The notes under the pieces are model-generated. The model was not told where the DNA came from and ran no database searches. It saw only the letters and a list, made by a program, of their open reading frames with translations. From Chloroflexota bacterium (GTDB lineage Bacteria; Chloroflexota; Dehalococcoidia; Lucifugimonadales; UBA3495): DNA of 64,000 nt. The DNA is taken from the NCBI GenBank assembly GCA_026710825.1, contig JAPOQH010000060.1, forward strand, positions 1-64,000, given 5' to 3'. Shown here in pieces: positions 16,152 through 24,511 of the stretch (within the stretch, counting starts at the first letter, position 1; every line of letters starts with the position of its first letter). Made by a program: the position numbers and the translations under genes.

Positions 16152-16895
16152 TCAGTGGCCCCGGGCCAACCGGTCCGCCAAAACCTCCGGCAAACCCGCC
16201 TCTCGAATCTTGCGCTGCGCCGTCGCGATGTCGTACTCAACCCGACGGTGCTCCAACACGCCGGCATCCTCCGCCTCGCTGTCATAAAGCAGATACGACG
16301 CCCGCCAGTCTCCGTCCCTCGGCTGCCCCACGCTCCCCGGGTTGGCAATCACCCGCCGGTCCTGGTGCATCCCCAACGGTTCCGTCGGATCCAGCAGCGC
16401 CACGTCCGCGCCGTGCTCATTCTCCGTCCAAACGATCGGGAAGTGCGAGTGCCCCACCAGGCAAAACGGCGTTCCCATCAGGGCAAACGTCGCCAGCGCG
16501 GCCGGCTCGCTCAGCAGGTACTCCATCACCGGATCGCGCAGGCTCCCGTGTACGTGCGTGAAGTCGCCCTCGGTGCGTACCTCCGGCAGCCCCGCCAGGT
16601 ACGCCAACTCATCGTACGTCAGGACATCCGCAGTCCACAGAGCGGCTGCCCGCGCCGCCCCGTTGAACAGGTCGGGGTTCAACTTGCCGGTCACCGCGTG
16701 GTCGTGGTTTCCGGCTACGGCAACGTTCGGGAGTTCCTGTAGCCGCTCGATACACCGCCCGGGATCAGCGCCGTAGCCCACCAGGTCCCCCAGGAACCAC
16801 ACGATGTCGTAACCGCCATGCTCCTCTGCGTCCGCCAGCACAGCGTCGAACGCCTCCAGGTTCGAATGAATGTCGGACACCACCAGCGCGCGCAT
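16152..16895 (-). CDS. Calcineurin-type metallophosphoesterase (YfcE/MJ0936-like)
   Basis: This 247-residue protein has all five metal-binding motifs of the calcineurin-like phosphoesterase family in order: S-D-I-H-S-N, G-D-L-V-G-Y-G, G-N-H-D, H-V-H-G-S and G-H-S-H, followed by the N-P-G-S-V-G-Q-P-R motif typical of the MJ0936/YfcE group. These enzymes use two metal ions to hydrolyse phosphodiesters; the natural substrate is not known for most. I start at M-R-A-L-V-V-S-D (16895) rather than eight codons upstream, because family members begin immediately before the first motif. It stands alone on the minus strand. Confidence 0.88.
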   Translation of the reverse strand: MRALVVSDIHSNLEAFDAVLADAEEHGGYDIVWFLGDLVGYGADPGRCIERLQELPNVAVAGNHDHAVTGKLNPDLFNGAARAAALWTADVLTYDELAYLAGLPEVRTEGDFTHVHGSLRDPVMEYLLSEPAALATFALMGTPFCLVGHSHFPIVWTENEHGADVALLDPTEPLGMHQDRRVIANPGSVGQPRDGDWRASYLLYDSEAEDAGVLEHRRVEYDIATAQRKIREAGLPEVLADRLARGH

Positions 16896-16935
16896 GGCCG
16901 GAATGGTAGCACAGCCCATGGGCCACTGAGCATCG

Positions 16936-16960
16936 GTAGGGGCGGGTTTGAAACTCGTCC
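16936..16960. repeat. Palindromic repeat, degenerate GGGTTTCAAACCC type
   Basis: GTAGGGGCGGGTTTGAAACTCGTCC is an imperfect copy of the palindrome at 3761-3785. It lies between the divergent phosphoesterase and UGSC genes. Confidence 0.65.
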
Positions 16961-17055
16961 GTCAAACGTCCAGGCACCCAATGTTGCCAAGCGCGAAAAT
17001 ACGTGCCAGAATCCCGTAAAATCACCCCGAAACCCATCTTAAGGAAGAGATCACC

Positions 17056-18777
17056 ATGCAGTTGCGAATAATGTCGCCCGCCGCCGCGCGGGTGGATTTC
17101 AAGGTCCCGCCGGCTCCCCGTTTGGACACGCTGGAGGGCAAGACCATCGGCCTGTACGACAACATGACCGGCGGCGCCGGCGTGGCCGTTGACCGCGTGG
17201 CCGAGCACATCCCCCGCCGCTACTCCAACGTCAAGTTCGAGAGTTACGGCGGCCCCCGACGCGATGGCCGCCCTTCGCTCAGCCGCGGCGTGCACATCGA
17301 CGAAGCCGAGGCCGCGATCATAGCCAACGAGGTTGACGCCATGGTGGGCGCCGCCGCCCATTGAGGGGGCTGCACGTCGTGGCTTGCCCACGACATGGTA
17401 GCAATGGAGAGGGCCGGCATCCCCGCCGTCGGCATCGCCGCCCGCAGTTTCGCCCGCGCCTGGCAGTCCTGCGTGGACGGCTGGGGCCAGCCGGCCACCG
17501 CGTTCGTCACCATCCCCCACGCCTGCACCGGCCAGCAGTCCGACTACATCCACGGAATGGTCGACGAGCAGATTGACAACATCATCCTCGGCCTCACCCG
17601 CATGTCGGCGACCGCCGACCTGTCCGGCATGACCAACGGCCACAGCGAGACCGACGTATTCACCGTCACGCTCGACGACTCGCCGTTTGGCATCGATTCT
17701 GTCAACCGCTTCATGGAGGAGCGCGACTGGAGCGACGGCATGCCCGTCGTCCCGCCCACGCCGGAGTTGGTGGAGTCCATGCTGAAGGGCACCCGCCGCG
17801 CGCCCCAGGACGTGGTGATGGTCATGGAGCCGGGATTCGGCCTGGCCACCGTGGAAAAGATCGCCATCAACGCCGTCATGGCCGGCTGCCGACCCGAGCA
17901 GTTCCCGATCCTGCTGGCCGCCATCGAGTGCATCGCCCAGCCGGAGAGCAACCACCGGGACATGCAGGTGTCCGGGCACACCGAGGCCCCGTTGATCCTG
18001 GTCAACGGCCCCATCGCCGATCGCGCCGGCATCAACTATGGCACCTCGGCCATCGGTCCGGGCGTGGTCAACAAGGCCAACACCGCCATCGGCCGCGCCC
18101 TTCGCCTCTGCCTCATCAACATCGGCTACTGCAAGGCCGGCGCCGGCGACCCCAACTTCATCGGCCTGCCCACCAAGTTCGGCATGTGCATCGCCGAGAA
18201 CGAAGAGGTCAGCCCCTGGCAGCCCTACCACGTGGACAAGGGCTTCCGCCCTGACGAGAGCGCCGTAACCGTGGTGACCGTAACCGGTCCCACCGACGTC
18301 CTGGACAACGCGTCCAAGAACCACCTGGACACCCTGAACAACATCGCGTCCATGATGTTCTACCGCCACGCCGGCGGCGGAAGCTGGATCAAGGGTCGCC
18401 AGTCCGCGCAGGTCGGCCACACCAACGAGCGGGTCCCGTTCCAGGGTCCTTATCATCCCATCATGCTCAGCCCGTCCCGCGCTGTGATCCTGGCGAACGC
18501 GGGGTTCAGCAAGCGCGACGCCCAGGAATGGCTGCACGAGCATTGCAAGGTTGCGTTGCAGGACGCCATCCGCAACGGCGTGCCATCGGACGAGAACGGC
18601 AAGTGGCTGGCCCACCCTGAACTGCAGCACCTGGCCGATGATCCCAACGCCACCATCCCGGCGCTGGAGGATCCGGACCAGTACCTGCTCTGGGTTACCG
18701 GCGGTTCCACCCACTATGCCAACTTCTTCTACGGCACCTACGGCATCGCCACCGTGCCCGTCGAGGATGTGGGCTAA
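17056..18777 (+). CDS. UGSC-family selenoprotein (Sec at in-frame TGA)
   Basis: Two adjacent open frames are one gene: the TGA at 17362-17364 is in frame with what follows, up to TAA at 18777. Reading TGA as selenocysteine (residue 103) gives a 573-residue protein with A-A-A-H-U-G-G-C-T-S-W at the joint, matching the (U/C)-G-S-C active-site motif of the UGSC (seleno)protein family, here U-G-G-C. The upstream part (L-E-G-K-T-I-G-L-Y-D-N) and downstream part (A-M-E-R-A-G-I-P-A-V) belong to the same domain, so neither half makes sense alone. Residues about 190-573 form a second conserved domain of unknown function. The hairpin at 17376-17394 fits a SECIS. AAGGAAGAG precedes the ATG. A redox or reductase role is inferred from the motif only. 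Confidence 0.85.
17376..17394 (+). promoter_or_regulatory. Candidate bacterial SECIS hairpin (UGSC gene)
   Basis: GTCGTGG and CCACGAC pair perfectly (7 bp) around CTTGC inside the coding sequence. The loop starts 18 nt after the TGA at 17362-17364, within the 16-37 nt window known for SelB-binding bacterial elements. If the closing G-C pair opens, the loop begins with G, as is typical. Confidence 0.65.
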
Positions 18778-18805
18778 GACAGCGGCTCGCTGACTCGGCT
18801 ATATG

Positions 18806-18836
18806 AAGGGGGCAGCCCGCTCGGCTGTCCCCTTTC
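18806..18836 (+). terminator. Terminator-like hairpin after the UGSC gene
   Basis: AAGGGGGCAGCC pairs with GGCTGTCCCCTT (one G-T) around CGCTC, followed by only a short T-run. It lies 30 bp after the selenoprotein stop. Confidence 0.6.
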
Positions 18837-18897
18837 GATTGTCGAACGGCGCAGCCTCCGCCAATACCAACCGCCGCAGATGTTTCCGTATTAGTAT

Positions 18898-18926
18898 TTG
18901 ACGCTATTAGCGCGCAACGCTATTAT
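18898..18926 (+). promoter_or_regulatory. Sigma-70 promoter for the HigBA operon
   Basis: TTGACG (18898-18903), a 17-bp spacer, then TATTAT (18921-18926) in an AT-rich pocket. Transcription would start near 18933, about 100 bp before the HigB start, leaving a long leader. Confidence 0.65.
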
Positions 18927-19032
18927 ATATATGGCAGTGCTATACGCCTTGCGTTGCACCGGCAAGGCTGCGAACGAGGTCCCGCCAACGCCCTCTGGGT
19001 TCTGTGAATAGGGTTGAGCGCGCGAAGACTCA

Positions 19033-19314
19033 ATGATCCATAGTTTCAGGGATTCAGATACGGAATCGGTATTTCAACGTCGCCGGGTCGGCAAGTTTTC
19101 CAACGAACTTCAACGCCAAGCACAAAGGAAACTGGGCATCCTGAACAGCGCGATTGATTTGAATGACCTTCGGGCGCCGCCCGGCAACCGTCTTGAAAGG
19201 CTCGTGGGAGATCGGCAGGGGCAGCACAGCATCCGAGTCAACGACCAGTGGCGCATATGTTTTTCATGGATATCCGGCGACGCCTGGAACGTAGAGCTAA
19301 CCGACTATCACTGA
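19033..19314 (+). CDS. higB: HigB/RelE-family mRNA interferase toxin
   Basis: This 93-residue basic protein matches the HigB branch of the RelE superfamily, ribosome-dependent mRNA endonucleases. It opens with M-I-H-S-F-R-D, has R-K-L-G-I-L-N-S-A near residues 32-40, L-N-D-L-R-A-P-P-G-N-R-L-E-R-L near 43-57, and ends with W-R-I-C-F-S-W and the family-typical V-E-L-T-D-Y-H. The antitoxin gene follows 25 bp later, in the toxin-first order characteristic of HigBA. A good promoter is about 110 bp upstream. Confidence 0.92.
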   Translation: MIHSFRDSDTESVFQRRRVGKFSNELQRQAQRKLGILNSAIDLNDLRAPPGNRLERLVGDRQGQHSIRVNDQWRICFSWISGDAWNVELTDYH

Positions 19315-19338
19315 ACGGCAATCATCGGAGCAACAATT

Positions 19339-19650
19339 ATGAGTCTGAGCCCGTCGACCCCGGTGGAGAAACTGCCGCCCATCCATCCGGGCGAAATTCT
19401 GAACGAAGAGTTCCTCGTTCTGCTGAACATCAGCCAATACCGGCTGGCGAAGTCCATCAACGTGGACCCGCGGCGCATTCACGCCATCGTGCATGGAGAG
19501 CGGGCCATCACCGCTGAAACCGCGCTGCTGCTGGCGCGATTCTTCGGGAATAGCGCCGCTTTCTGGATCGGCCTGCAGAACCAGTACGACCTAGAAACCG
19601 CCGAGGACCGCCTCGCTGATAAGCTGGAACTGGTGCAACCGTACCGGTGA
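19339..19650 (+). CDS. higA: HigA antitoxin (XRE-type HTH)
   Basis: This 103-residue protein is a HigA antitoxin. The family start I-H-P-G-E-I-L-N-E-E-F appears near residues 15-25, followed by a Cro/XRE-type helix-turn-helix (S-Q-Y-R-L-A-K-S-I-N-V-D-P-R-R-I) near 31-46 and the F-G-N-S-A-A-F-W-I-G-L-Q region near 70-80. It binds HigB and should repress its own operon. It is the second gene of the pair. Confidence 0.93.
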   Translation: MSLSPSTPVEKLPPIHPGEILNEEFLVLLNISQYRLAKSINVDPRRIHAIVHGERAITAETALLLARFFGNSAAFWIGLQNQYDLETAEDRLADKLELVQPYR

Positions 19651-19721
19651 TGCCCGAGTTTTACGGTGGCTGGCTGGTCCTAGCACCGCGCGCGATGGTC
19701 AAATTGCCCCCTGTCTTGCCG

Positions 19722-19740
19722 TACCATGCACCGTATGGTA
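19722..19740 (+). promoter_or_regulatory. Inverted repeat TACCAT-N7-ATGGTA upstream of the ABC genes
   Basis: A perfect 6-bp dyad 82 bp before the ABC ATPase start. Its form suits a dimeric repressor operator, but no clear promoter boxes overlap it. Confidence 0.35.
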
Positions 19741-19821
19741 ATTTGATTCCACAAAAATTCGCGCCGCTATCGTACGGCAGGCGTATATCTGCACGCCTAA
19801 ACCAGAGGAAGGAGCGCTGCC

Positions 19822-20865
19822 GTGGACCCGCTGCTAGAAGTCAAAAACCTTCAAACCTACTTCTTCACCTATGAAGGAGTCGTCAAAGCAGTTGACGACG
19901 TCACCTATGAAGTAATGCCCGGCGAAACCCTCGGCCTTGTGGGCGAGAGCGGTTGCGGAAAGAGCGTCAGCGCTCTGTCGCTGATGCGCTTGATCCCCGA
20001 CCCGCCAGGCAAAACCGTGGGCGGCGAGGTCATGTTCGACGGAGAAGACATCCTCCAGGTCGATATGGATGACATGCGCCGGATCCGGGGAGCAAAAATG
20101 GCCATGGTGTTCCAGGAACCCATGACATCCTTGAACCCGGTACTGACGCTCGACCGCCAACTCACCGAAACCATCCAGCTCCACATGGGCAAATCCCGCG
20201 ATGAAGCCCGCCAGGACGCGGTGGATCTGCTGGCGCGGGTCGGCATCCCCGACCCCGAAAGACGTATCCGCCAGTACCCGCACCAGTTCAGCGGTGGCAT
20301 GCGTCAGCGCGTCATGATCGCCATGGCGTTGAGCTGCAATCCCAAGCTCATCATCGCCGACGAACCCACCACCGCGCTGGACGTCACGATTCAGGCCCAG
20401 ATCCTGGAGTTGATGAAGTCGCTCACCGATACCCTGGGCGTCGCGCTGATCATCATCACCCATAACCTGGGCGTCGTGGCCCGCTACGCCGACCGGGTCA
20501 ACGTGATGTACGCCGGAAAGATCATCGAACGCGGCTCCGCGCTGGAGATCTACACGAACCCCAGGCATCCCTACACCGTGGGATTGTTGGACTCCGTGCC
20601 GCGCTTGGACCAGCGGCTCACTGACACCGAGGGCAACGCTGCGAAGCTGGTGCCCATCGAAGGGCAGCCGCCTGACCTGGTGAACCTCCCCCAGGGCTGC
20701 TCGTTCCGCGCCCGCTGTCGTTGGGCCGTCGATAAGTGCGCCACTGAGGCGCCGCCGCTCATGCAGGTGGAGAGCAGCGACGGAGAGGAACCGCACGTGT
20801 CCGCCTGCTGGCGCTCTGAGGAACTCGGCGTGCAGGCATTGAGCTACGCCATGGGAACCGCCTAG
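19822..20865 (+). CDS. dppD: Oligopeptide/dipeptide ABC transporter ATPase (DppD/OppD type)
   Basis: This 347-residue ATPase energises uptake of peptides or related solutes. It has Walker A G-E-S-G-C-G-K-S (near 45-52), signature F-S-G-G-M-R-Q-R, and Walker B L-I-I-A-D-E-P-T-T-A-L-D. The C-terminal Opp/Dpp extension with a cysteine cluster (Q-G-C-S-F-R-A-R-C, then K-C, then A-C-W) is the usual oligopeptide-ATPase Fe-S-type zone. It starts at GTG with GGAAGGAG 10 nt upstream. The partner ATPase follows, but permease and substrate-binding genes are absent here, so it serves a transporter encoded elsewhere. Confidence 0.92.
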   Translation: MDPLLEVKNLQTYFFTYEGVVKAVDDVTYEVMPGETLGLVGESGCGKSVSALSLMRLIPDPPGKTVGGEVMFDGEDILQVDMDDMRRIRGAKMAMVFQEPMTSLNPVLTLDRQLTETIQLHMGKSRDEARQDAVDLLARVGIPDPERRIRQYPHQFSGGMRQRVMIAMALSCNPKLIIADEPTTALDVTIQAQILELMKSLTDTLGVALIIITHNLGVVARYADRVNVMYAGKIIERGSALEIYTNPRHPYTVGLLDSVPRLDQRLTDTEGNAAKLVPIEGQPPDLVNLPQGCSFRARCRWAVDKCATEAPPLMQVESSDGEEPHVSACWRSEELGVQALSYAMGTA

Positions 20866-20895
20866 CGTCTCTATCACTCCAGGAGGAGTTTCACA

Positions 20896-21936
20896 ATGAC
20901 CACTGCTGAAATGCCGCAGACCTCCGAGACGCAGCCGGGACACGGCGACGTCCTCCTGGATGTCAAAGGCCTGAAAATGTACTTCCCCGTTACGTCGGGG
21001 ATCCTGTTCCAGCGCGCCGTGGCCTACATCAAGGCCGTGGACGACGTTAATTTTACGGTCAGACGCGGTGAAACCCTCGGGCTGGTGGGCGAGTCCGGTT
21101 GCGGCAAAACCACCACCGGTCGTTGCATTCTACGACTCTACCGTCCCACTGACGGCGAGATCTGGTTTGACGGCACGGAAATCGCCAACGCCAAGACCGG
21201 CCAGATGCGCGCCATGCGCCGCCAGATGCAGATCATATTCCAGGACCCATACAGCTCCCTGAACCCTCGCATGACCGCCGGCAACATCATCGGCGAACCC
21301 CTGGCGGTGCACGGTCTAGTCAACAACAAGCGAGAGTACCGCGAGCGCGTGGCCGAGCTGCTCAACAACGTCGGCCTGAACCCATACATGGCCGACCGCT
21401 TCCCCCACGAGTTCAGCGGCGGACAGCGACAGCGCATCGGAGTCGCCCGGGCCCTGTCCGTAGACCCGTCATTCATCGTCTGCGACGAGCCGGTATCGGC
21501 TTTGGACGTGTCCATTCAGGCGCAGATAATCAACCTGCTGGAGGACCTGCAGGAACGCTACGACCTCACCTACCTGTTCATCGCCCACGACCTGTCGGTG
21601 GTGCGCCACATCAGCGACCGCGTCGCCGTCATGTACCTCGGCAAGATTGTCGAAGTCGCCGACCGCAACGCCATCTACGAGAACCCCCAGCACCCCTACA
21701 CCCGCGCGCTGCTTTCCGCAGTGCCGATTCCCGACCCCATCCTCGACGCACAGCGCGAGCGTATCATCTTGTCGGGTGAGGTGCCCAGCCCGTTGAATCC
21801 GCCCAGTGGTTGCGTATTCCACCCGCGCTGCCCGCTGGCCACCGACGACTGCACTCGCGTGAACCCGGAAGCGCGCGAGGTCATGCCCGACCACATCGCC
21901 GCGTGCATCAACGTCCCGGGATACGGAGCGTACTGA
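20896..21936 (+). CDS. dppF: Oligopeptide/dipeptide ABC transporter ATPase (DppF/OppF type)
   Basis: The 346-residue partner ATPase has Walker [10 protein letters not shown], a Q-loop region [14 protein letters not shown], signature F-S-G-G-Q-R-Q-R and Walker [13 protein letters not shown]. The C-terminal [11 protein letters not shown] with further cysteines is typical of OppF/DppF. AGGAGG lies before the ATG, 30 bp after the DppD-type gene. The two form a heterodimer. A palindrome at 21963 follows the stop. Confidence 0.92.
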   Translation: MTTAEMPQTSETQPGHGDVLLDVKGLKMYFPVTSGILFQRAVAYIKAVDDVNFTVRRGETLGLVGESGCGKTTTGRCILRLYRPTDGEIWFDGTEIANAKTGQMRAMRRQMQIIFQDPYSSLNPRMTAGNIIGEPLAVHGLVNNKREYRERVAELLNNVGLNPYMADRFPHEFSGGQRQRIGVARALSVDPSFIVCDEPVSALDVSIQAQIINLLEDLQERYDLTYLFIAHDLSVVRHISDRVAVMYLGKIVEVADRNAIYENPQHPYTRALLSAVPIPDPILDAQRERIILSGEVPSPLNPPSGCVFHPRCPLATDDCTRVNPEAREVMPDHIAACINVPGYGAY

Positions 21937-21962
21937 CACCCGCTACAGGCAATTGCCATGAT

Positions 21963-21985
21963 GGGGGCGACCAATTGTCGCCCCC
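21963..21985. repeat. Perfect palindrome GGGGGCGAC/GTCGCCCCC
   Basis: A 9-bp perfect inverted repeat around CAATT, 27 bp after the ABC operon. It is a variant of the GGGGCGAA family and could also act as a 3' barrier for that transcript. Confidence 0.75.
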
Positions 21986-22047
21986 AAATCGTTGGCAAAG
22001 ATTGACGTTGAACCACGAACTTACCTGAATCTGATACGAGGAACCCT

Positions 22048-22815
22048 ATGCGCTTGGAAGGAAAAACAGCCCTGGTCACTGGCGCCAGCCGCAACATCGG
22101 CGCCGAAATCGCCCGCACCTTCGCCCGTGAAGGCGCCGACTTGATCCTCAACACCCGGCAATCGGCCCAGGAACTAGAATCAGTGGCCGCCGAGTGTCGT
22201 GAACTTGGCGTCCAAACTCACACCGTTATTGGCGACGTGTCCGACCCCGACCGGGTCTCCGAGATGGTGGCCGAAGGCATCAACACCCTGGGAACCGTGG
22301 ACGTGTTGGTCAGCAACGTGGCCGTGCGCCCCCACAAGCCGCTGCTGGAAGTGTCGGTCGAGGAGTGGCAGGACGTCATCGCCACCAACCTGCACGCTTC
22401 GTTCTACCTGATGCGCGCAGTGCTGCCCGGTATGCTCGAGCAAGGTTCCGGCAGCATCATCGCTTTGGGCGGACAGGCCGCCATCACCGGCCGGCCGGAA
22501 ACGGCCGTGGTCACCACCGCCAAGACAGGATTGCTCGGACTCATCCGGGCCGTCGCCGCCGAATACGCGGGGCAGGGCGTGCGGGCCAACCTGGTCAACC
22601 CGGGCTCCACCGACACCTTCCGCGCACACCCGGAATGGTATCCGGAGTTCCAGGAAGTGGACCGAGATTCCTCGGAGCACCTGCGGTCCATTCCCATGAG
22701 GCGTCAGGGCACGGTGCAGGACATCGCCAACGCCTGCCTGTTCTACGCCAGCGACGAGTCGTCCTACATCACCGGCGACCGCATGAACGTCGTGGGCGGC
22801 CGCTATATCGTCTAG
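22048..22815 (+). CDS. SDR-fold protein lacking catalytic Ser and Tyr
   Basis: This 255-residue Rossmann-fold protein belongs to the short-chain dehydrogenase/reductase superfamily. The cofactor motif is V-T-G-A-S-R-N-I-G-A (near 10-19), followed by N-V-A near 90-92, where classical members have N-A-G. The active site is altered: the catalytic Ser position holds Gly (I-A-L-G-G, near 141-142) and the Tyr of Y-x-x-x-K is Val155, while Lys159 remains. It may therefore bind NAD(P) without classical oxidoreduction, or use another mechanism. GAGGA lies just before the ATG. It is convergent with the ROK gene, only 9 bp apart. Confidence 0.8.
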   Translation: MRLEGKTALVTGASRNIGAEIARTFAREGADLILNTRQSAQELESVAAECRELGVQTHTVIGDVSDPDRVSEMVAEGINTLGTVDVLVSNVAVRPHKPLLEVSVEEWQDVIATNLHASFYLMRAVLPGMLEQGSGSIIALGGQAAITGRPETAVVTTAKTGLLGLIRAVAAEYAGQGVRANLVNPGSTDTFRAHPEWYPEFQEVDRDSSEHLRSIPMRRQGTVQDIANACLFYASDESSYITGDRMNVVGGRYIV

Positions 22816-22824
22816 GTATTCCGG

Positions 22825-23868
22825 CTAACCGAGCGCGGCCTGTTGCTCGGTTTTCGCCCACACCAGGCTGGCCCCGCCGACCAATCCCTGGCTGTCGCCC
22901 AGCGTGGCCGGCACCAGCCGGAACCGGCGGTGCCCTGAGCTCATGGCTCGCCGCCGCATTCCGTCCTCGATGCGGCCCAGTAGGCCCAGTTGCAGCAGGC
23001 CCTGGGTTACGCCGCCGCCCAGCACCACCACGTCCGGGTTGAACAGGTTCAGCACGTTGCCCATGCCCACGATGATCGCCGTCACCGCGTCATTGACCAC
23101 CTCAACGGCAACCGAGTCTCCCCGTTCCGCGGCATCGAACACATCCTGGCCCGTGATGGTGGCATTGGCCTCGTAGGCCAGTTGCAGCGGCGCTCCCGGC
23201 GTCGCATGGGCCAGCCGAGCCTGCGCTGCCCGCCCGATCGCCGTCCCGGAAGCCAACGCCTCCAGGCATCCGCTGTTGCCGCAGGCGCATGGCGGCGCGT
23301 CGGCCCGGTAATCAATGGTCATATGGCCCACCTCGGCGGCGGCCCCCGCCGCTCCGATGAACACCTCGCCCCCATCGACCACTCCGGCTCCCACGCCCGT
23401 GCTGAAAGTAACGAACACCAGGGTGCGGGCCGCTGGATTTTCAGGCAGGTCGGGCCTCCCCGCTCCGTAATAACACTCGCCCAGCGCCGCCAGGTTGGCG
23501 TCGTTGCCCACCCACACCGGCATGCCCAGCATGGGCTGCCAGACGTCCGGCAGAGTGACTCCGTTCAGCGCCGGCAGGTTTGGCGAGGACAGCAGCATGT
23601 CGGTGGAGGCATCGATGGAGCCGGCCAGCGCGATGCCAGCGCCCGCGATGGACCGTTCGCCGGCGTTGTCCCTGGCTTCCAGAAGCAGCGACCCGGCGGC
23701 CTCCACCAGTTCATCCTGCAATGCGCCCGGCTCGTTGGCGACGCGCCCTTGCCAGAGCAGTTGCCCCTGCCGGTCAATGACCGCGGCGCGCGCCCACGTG
23801 CCGCCCCAGTCCATGGCCAGCGCGACCTGGGATTCGGCGAAATCAGGATTAGAACCGGAGGTCGTCAT
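22825..23868 (-). CDS. ROK-family sugar kinase (glucokinase-like)
   Basis: This 347-residue ROK protein has the phosphate motif D-W-G-G-T near residue 20, the catalytic region G-N-D-A-N-L-A-A-L (D near 143), E-V-G-H-M-T-I-D, and the zinc-binding motif C-A-C-G-N-S-G-C-L-E-A typical of ROK kinases. No DNA-binding N-terminal domain is present, so it is a kinase, not a repressor. Sugar specificity (glucose, N-acetylmannosamine or similar) cannot be told. It lies downstream of the cytochrome biogenesis run but 67 bp away, and tail to tail with the SDR gene. The final codons include an ACCGAGC/GCTCGGT inverted repeat that may terminate transcripts. Confidence 0.88.
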   Translation of the reverse strand: MTTSGSNPDFAESQVALAMDWGGTWARAAVIDRQGQLLWQGRVANEPGALQDELVEAAGSLLLEARDNAGERSIAGAGIALAGSIDASTDMLLSSPNLPALNGVTLPDVWQPMLGMPVWVGNDANLAALGECYYGAGRPDLPENPAARTLVFVTFSTGVGAGVVDGGEVFIGAAGAAAEVGHMTIDYRADAPPCACGNSGCLEALASGTAIGRAAQARLAHATPGAPLQLAYEANATITGQDVFDAAERGDSVAVEVVNDAVTAIIVGMGNVLNLFNPDVVVLGGGVTQGLLQLGLLGRIEDGMRRRAMSSGHRRFRLVPATLGDSQGLVGGASLVWAKTEQQAALG

Positions 23869-23935
23869 CGCAGTGTTGCGTCTCCAACGTCTTGAGGTGA
23901 GATCAATGGGCGGATTGTATCACCGGCCATCGGAC

Positions 23936-24511
23936 CTAACCTCCGCCGGGTTCGACCTCGGCCAGCAGGCTGTCCAAGGCTTCCCGCAGCACTTCCTCCG
24001 GCATCGGCCCCACGTATTTGTGCCGTATCACCCCATCAGCATCCAGAAAGAACTTCTCCGGGATGCCGCGCACGCCATAGTTGAGAGCAATTGCCCCCTC
24101 AGCGTCCACACCGGCCGGATATTCCACGCCAAACTCCACCAGGAACAGTTCGGCGCCGTTCTCCGTGTCCCATACGTTGACGCCTACGAACTCCACAGGC
24201 CGGTCAGCATAGGCGGTGTAGGCGCGGTTCAGCGCCGACGATTCCTGCCGGCAGGGGGTGCACCAGGACGCCCAGAAATCAACCATGACTACCTTCCCGC
24301 GCAGGTCGGACAATCGCACTGTTTCCCCGTTCAACAGCGCCAGCTCGAAGTCCGCCGCTTGCGACTGGTCAATGCTGATCTCGCCGAATTGCTGATTGAT
24401 GCCCGCGCCGGCCGGTTGCCCCCGCTGCTGCGTCGCTGCCCAGGCCAGCAGCGCGAACAATGGAATCAGCGCCGCCGCCGTTCCCAAAATGATCCAGTTT
24501 CGGCGCGACAT
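23936..24511 (-). CDS. TlpA/ResA-like membrane-anchored thioredoxin
   Basis: This 191-residue protein has one N-terminal membrane helix (about 6-26) and an extracytoplasmic thioredoxin domain with F-W-A-S-W-C-T-P-C-R-Q-E (C84, C87), G-V-N-V-W-D and the cis-Pro motif G-I-P-E-K-F-F-L-D. It would keep apocytochrome cysteines reduced for haem attachment, the role of ResA or CcmG. I start at M-S-R-R-N-W because the longer frame lies over the upstream gene; its ATG overlaps that stop by 1 nt. It is the last gene of the Act-Ccm run, which supports the function. Confidence 0.88.
   Translation of the reverse strand: MSRRNWIILGTAAALIPLFALLAWAATQQRGQPAGAGINQQFGEISIDQSQAADFELALLNGETVRLSDLRGKVVMVDFWASWCTPCRQESSALNRAYTAYADRPVEFVGVNVWDTENGAELFLVEFGVEYPAGVDAEGAIALNYGVRGIPEKFFLDADGVIRHKYVGPMPEEVLREALDSLLAEVEPGGG

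Noticed and set aside
15859-16287. A 142-codon plus-strand frame
   Set aside because: Its first part is G-rich non-coding sequence and its second part is antisense to the phosphoesterase gene.
17395-18777. A separate gene starting at ATG 17395
   Set aside because: It has no ribosome site, begins in the middle of the UGSC domain and is in frame with the upstream part through a single TGA; it is the second half of the selenoprotein.
19647-19874. A 75-codon frame overlapping higA and the ABC ATPase start
   Set aside because: No family likeness and no ribosome site of its own; it covers the regulatory gap and runs into dppD in another frame.
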